DNA of 6,432 bases from Gemmatimonadota bacterium (GTDB taxonomy: Bacteria; Gemmatimonadota; Gemmatimonadetes; Gemmatimonadales; GWC2-71-9), in NCBI GenBank assembly GCA_003221825.1, contig QHUE01000224.1, positions 1 to 6,432 of the forward strand, given 5' to 3'. Below the pieces are notes generated by a model. It saw only the letters and a list, made by a program, of their open reading frames with translations. It searched no databases and was not told where the DNA came from. Positions 5,824 through 6,432 of this stretch are shown here, piece after piece. Position 1 is the stretch's first letter, and every line of letters starts with the position of its first letter. The translations under genes and the position numbers were made by a program.

Positions 5824-6338
5824 TCTCCATCATCGGCCTCAAGAACGCTGGCAAGACGACGTTCCTCGTCGCGCTCGCGGCGGAGCTCGTGCGCCGCAAG
5901 TTCCGCGTGATGACGATCAAGCACGGGTCGCATCCCGCCGACATGGATCAGAAGGGCAAGGATACGTGGCGGCATTGGCACGAGGGGAACGCGGAACGCG
6001 TGCTGATGGAGTCGCCCGGACAGCGGGTGCTGTTCGAGCGCACGGCGACCGAATCCGATCCCATCACGCTCGCGCGCCGCTACCTGGGCGACGCGGACAT
6101 CGTGCTCGTCGAAGGCTTCAAGCGCGCGCCGCTGCCCAAGATCGAGGTGTATCGCACCGTCGCGGGTCCCAAGCCTGTGTTCGATCCGGCGGTGCACGAT
6201 CCCGCCGATTGGGTCGCGATGGTCACGGATGACCGGAACGTGCGTGCACCGTTTCCGGTGTTCCGCTTCAGCGACACGGCCTGGCTGGTGACGATCGCGA
6301 ATCTCGCCTGGGATCGGGCGCGGATCCTCCCCCCGTGA
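5820..6338 (+). CDS. mobB: Molybdopterin-guanine dinucleotide biosynthesis protein MobB (GTPase)
   Basis: A P-loop nucleotide-binding protein that assists MobA; it binds GTP, and in E. coli it is helpful but not essential. 172 residues. Visible: Walker A GLKNAGKTT (6-14) right at the N-terminus, TIKHGSHPADMDQKGKDTWRH (32-52; the KH and GKD.WRH segments are typical of MobB), and ADIVLVEGFKRAPLPKIEVYR (92-112), which holds the family's VEGFK...PKIE motif. The start ATG 5820 shares ATGA with the mobA stop. The open frame extends further upstream, but those residues overlap mobA and are not conserved. It ends in GTGA, overlapping moeA. Confidence 0.93.
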   Translation: MISIIGLKNAGKTTFLVALAAELVRRKFRVMTIKHGSHPADMDQKGKDTWRHWHEGNAERVLMESPGQRVLFERTATESDPITLARRYLGDADIVLVEGFKRAPLPKIEVYRTVAGPKPVFDPAVHDPADWVAMVTDDRNVRAPFPVFRFSDTAWLVTIANLAWDRARILPP

Positions 6339-6432
6339 CGCCCGCCGAAGCCGCCACCGTCATCCTCGCGCACTGCCAGGCGCTCCCCACCGTGCGGCGG
6401 CCCCTGCGTGATGCGCTCGACGCCGTGCTGGC
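6335..6432 (+). CDS. moeA: Molybdopterin molybdenumtransferase MoeA, N-terminal start only (3'-truncated by window)
   Basis: GTG at 6335 opens MTPAEAATVILAH, then RRPLRDALDAVLA, running to the window end: 32 codons of a gene usually near 400. The pattern (MTPAEA..ILAH....... PL.DAL..VLA) matches the first helices of MoeA, which inserts molybdate or tungstate into adenylylated molybdopterin. The 4-base GTGA overlap with mobB and the run of Moco genes support the call. Only the extreme N-terminus is visible, so the active site cannot be judged. If correct, metal uptake, insertion and nucleotide attachment are all encoded in this run. Confidence 0.8.
   Translation, partial: MTPAEAATVILAHCQALPTVRRPLRDALDAVL

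Noticed and set aside
1..6432. Defence system, prophage, CRISPR array or integrated element
   Set aside because: All reading frames with conserved motifs belong to central metabolism, envelope or Mo/W cofactor genes; no direct-repeat array, integrase, transposase or tRNA boundary is visible.

Overview
The window is a dense, high-GC, all plus-strand gene run that looks chromosomal, from a Gram-negative bacterium (it encodes an outer-membrane barrel protein). The style of the genes, and the MPTAYLTR start of a decayed pterin-synthase gene, remind me of Gemmatimonadota. That placement is an impression from recalled sequences, not something the window proves.

Layout: (1) 2-1483, the 3' most of gpmI, cofactor-independent phosphoglycerate mutase, cut by the window start. 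(2) 1483-2214, a 243-residue outer-membrane beta-barrel protein of unknown function; a GTTGGAA-type imperfect inverted repeat lies inside its signal-peptide coding region. (3) 2202-2897 and 2890-3891, tupB and tupC, permease and ATPase of a tungstate/molybdate ABC importer; the ATPase has a C-terminal Mop/TOBE domain. (4) 3895-4076, the remains of a 6-pyruvoyl-tetrahydropterin-synthase-family gene that has kept its first ~18 codons and its C-terminus but lost its middle and its frame. (5) 4084-4806, fdhD. (6) 4803-5216, a small CoA-binding (Rossmann) domain protein. (7) 5218-5823 mobA, (8) 5820-6338 mobB, and (9) 6335 to the window end, the start of moeA.

From tupB onward the genes form a molybdenum/tungsten cofactor module: oxyanion uptake (TupBC), metal insertion into molybdopterin (MoeA), guanylyl dinucleotide formation (MobA, helped by MobB), and sulfuration of the bis-MGD cofactor for formate dehydrogenase-type enzymes (FdhD). 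No substrate-binding protein (TupA/ModA) and no molybdoenzyme is inside the window. Adjacent genes overlap or abut (overlaps of 1, 13, 8, 4, 4 and 4 nt; gaps of 1, 3 and 7 nt). No intergenic stretch reaches 20 bases and no terminator or promoter was recognised, so one transcript with translational coupling is likely. I saw no RNA gene, CRISPR array, IS element or prophage gene. I found no convincing new defence or mobile system; the most unusual items are the deleted pterin-synthase gene and the repeat in the barrel protein's leader.
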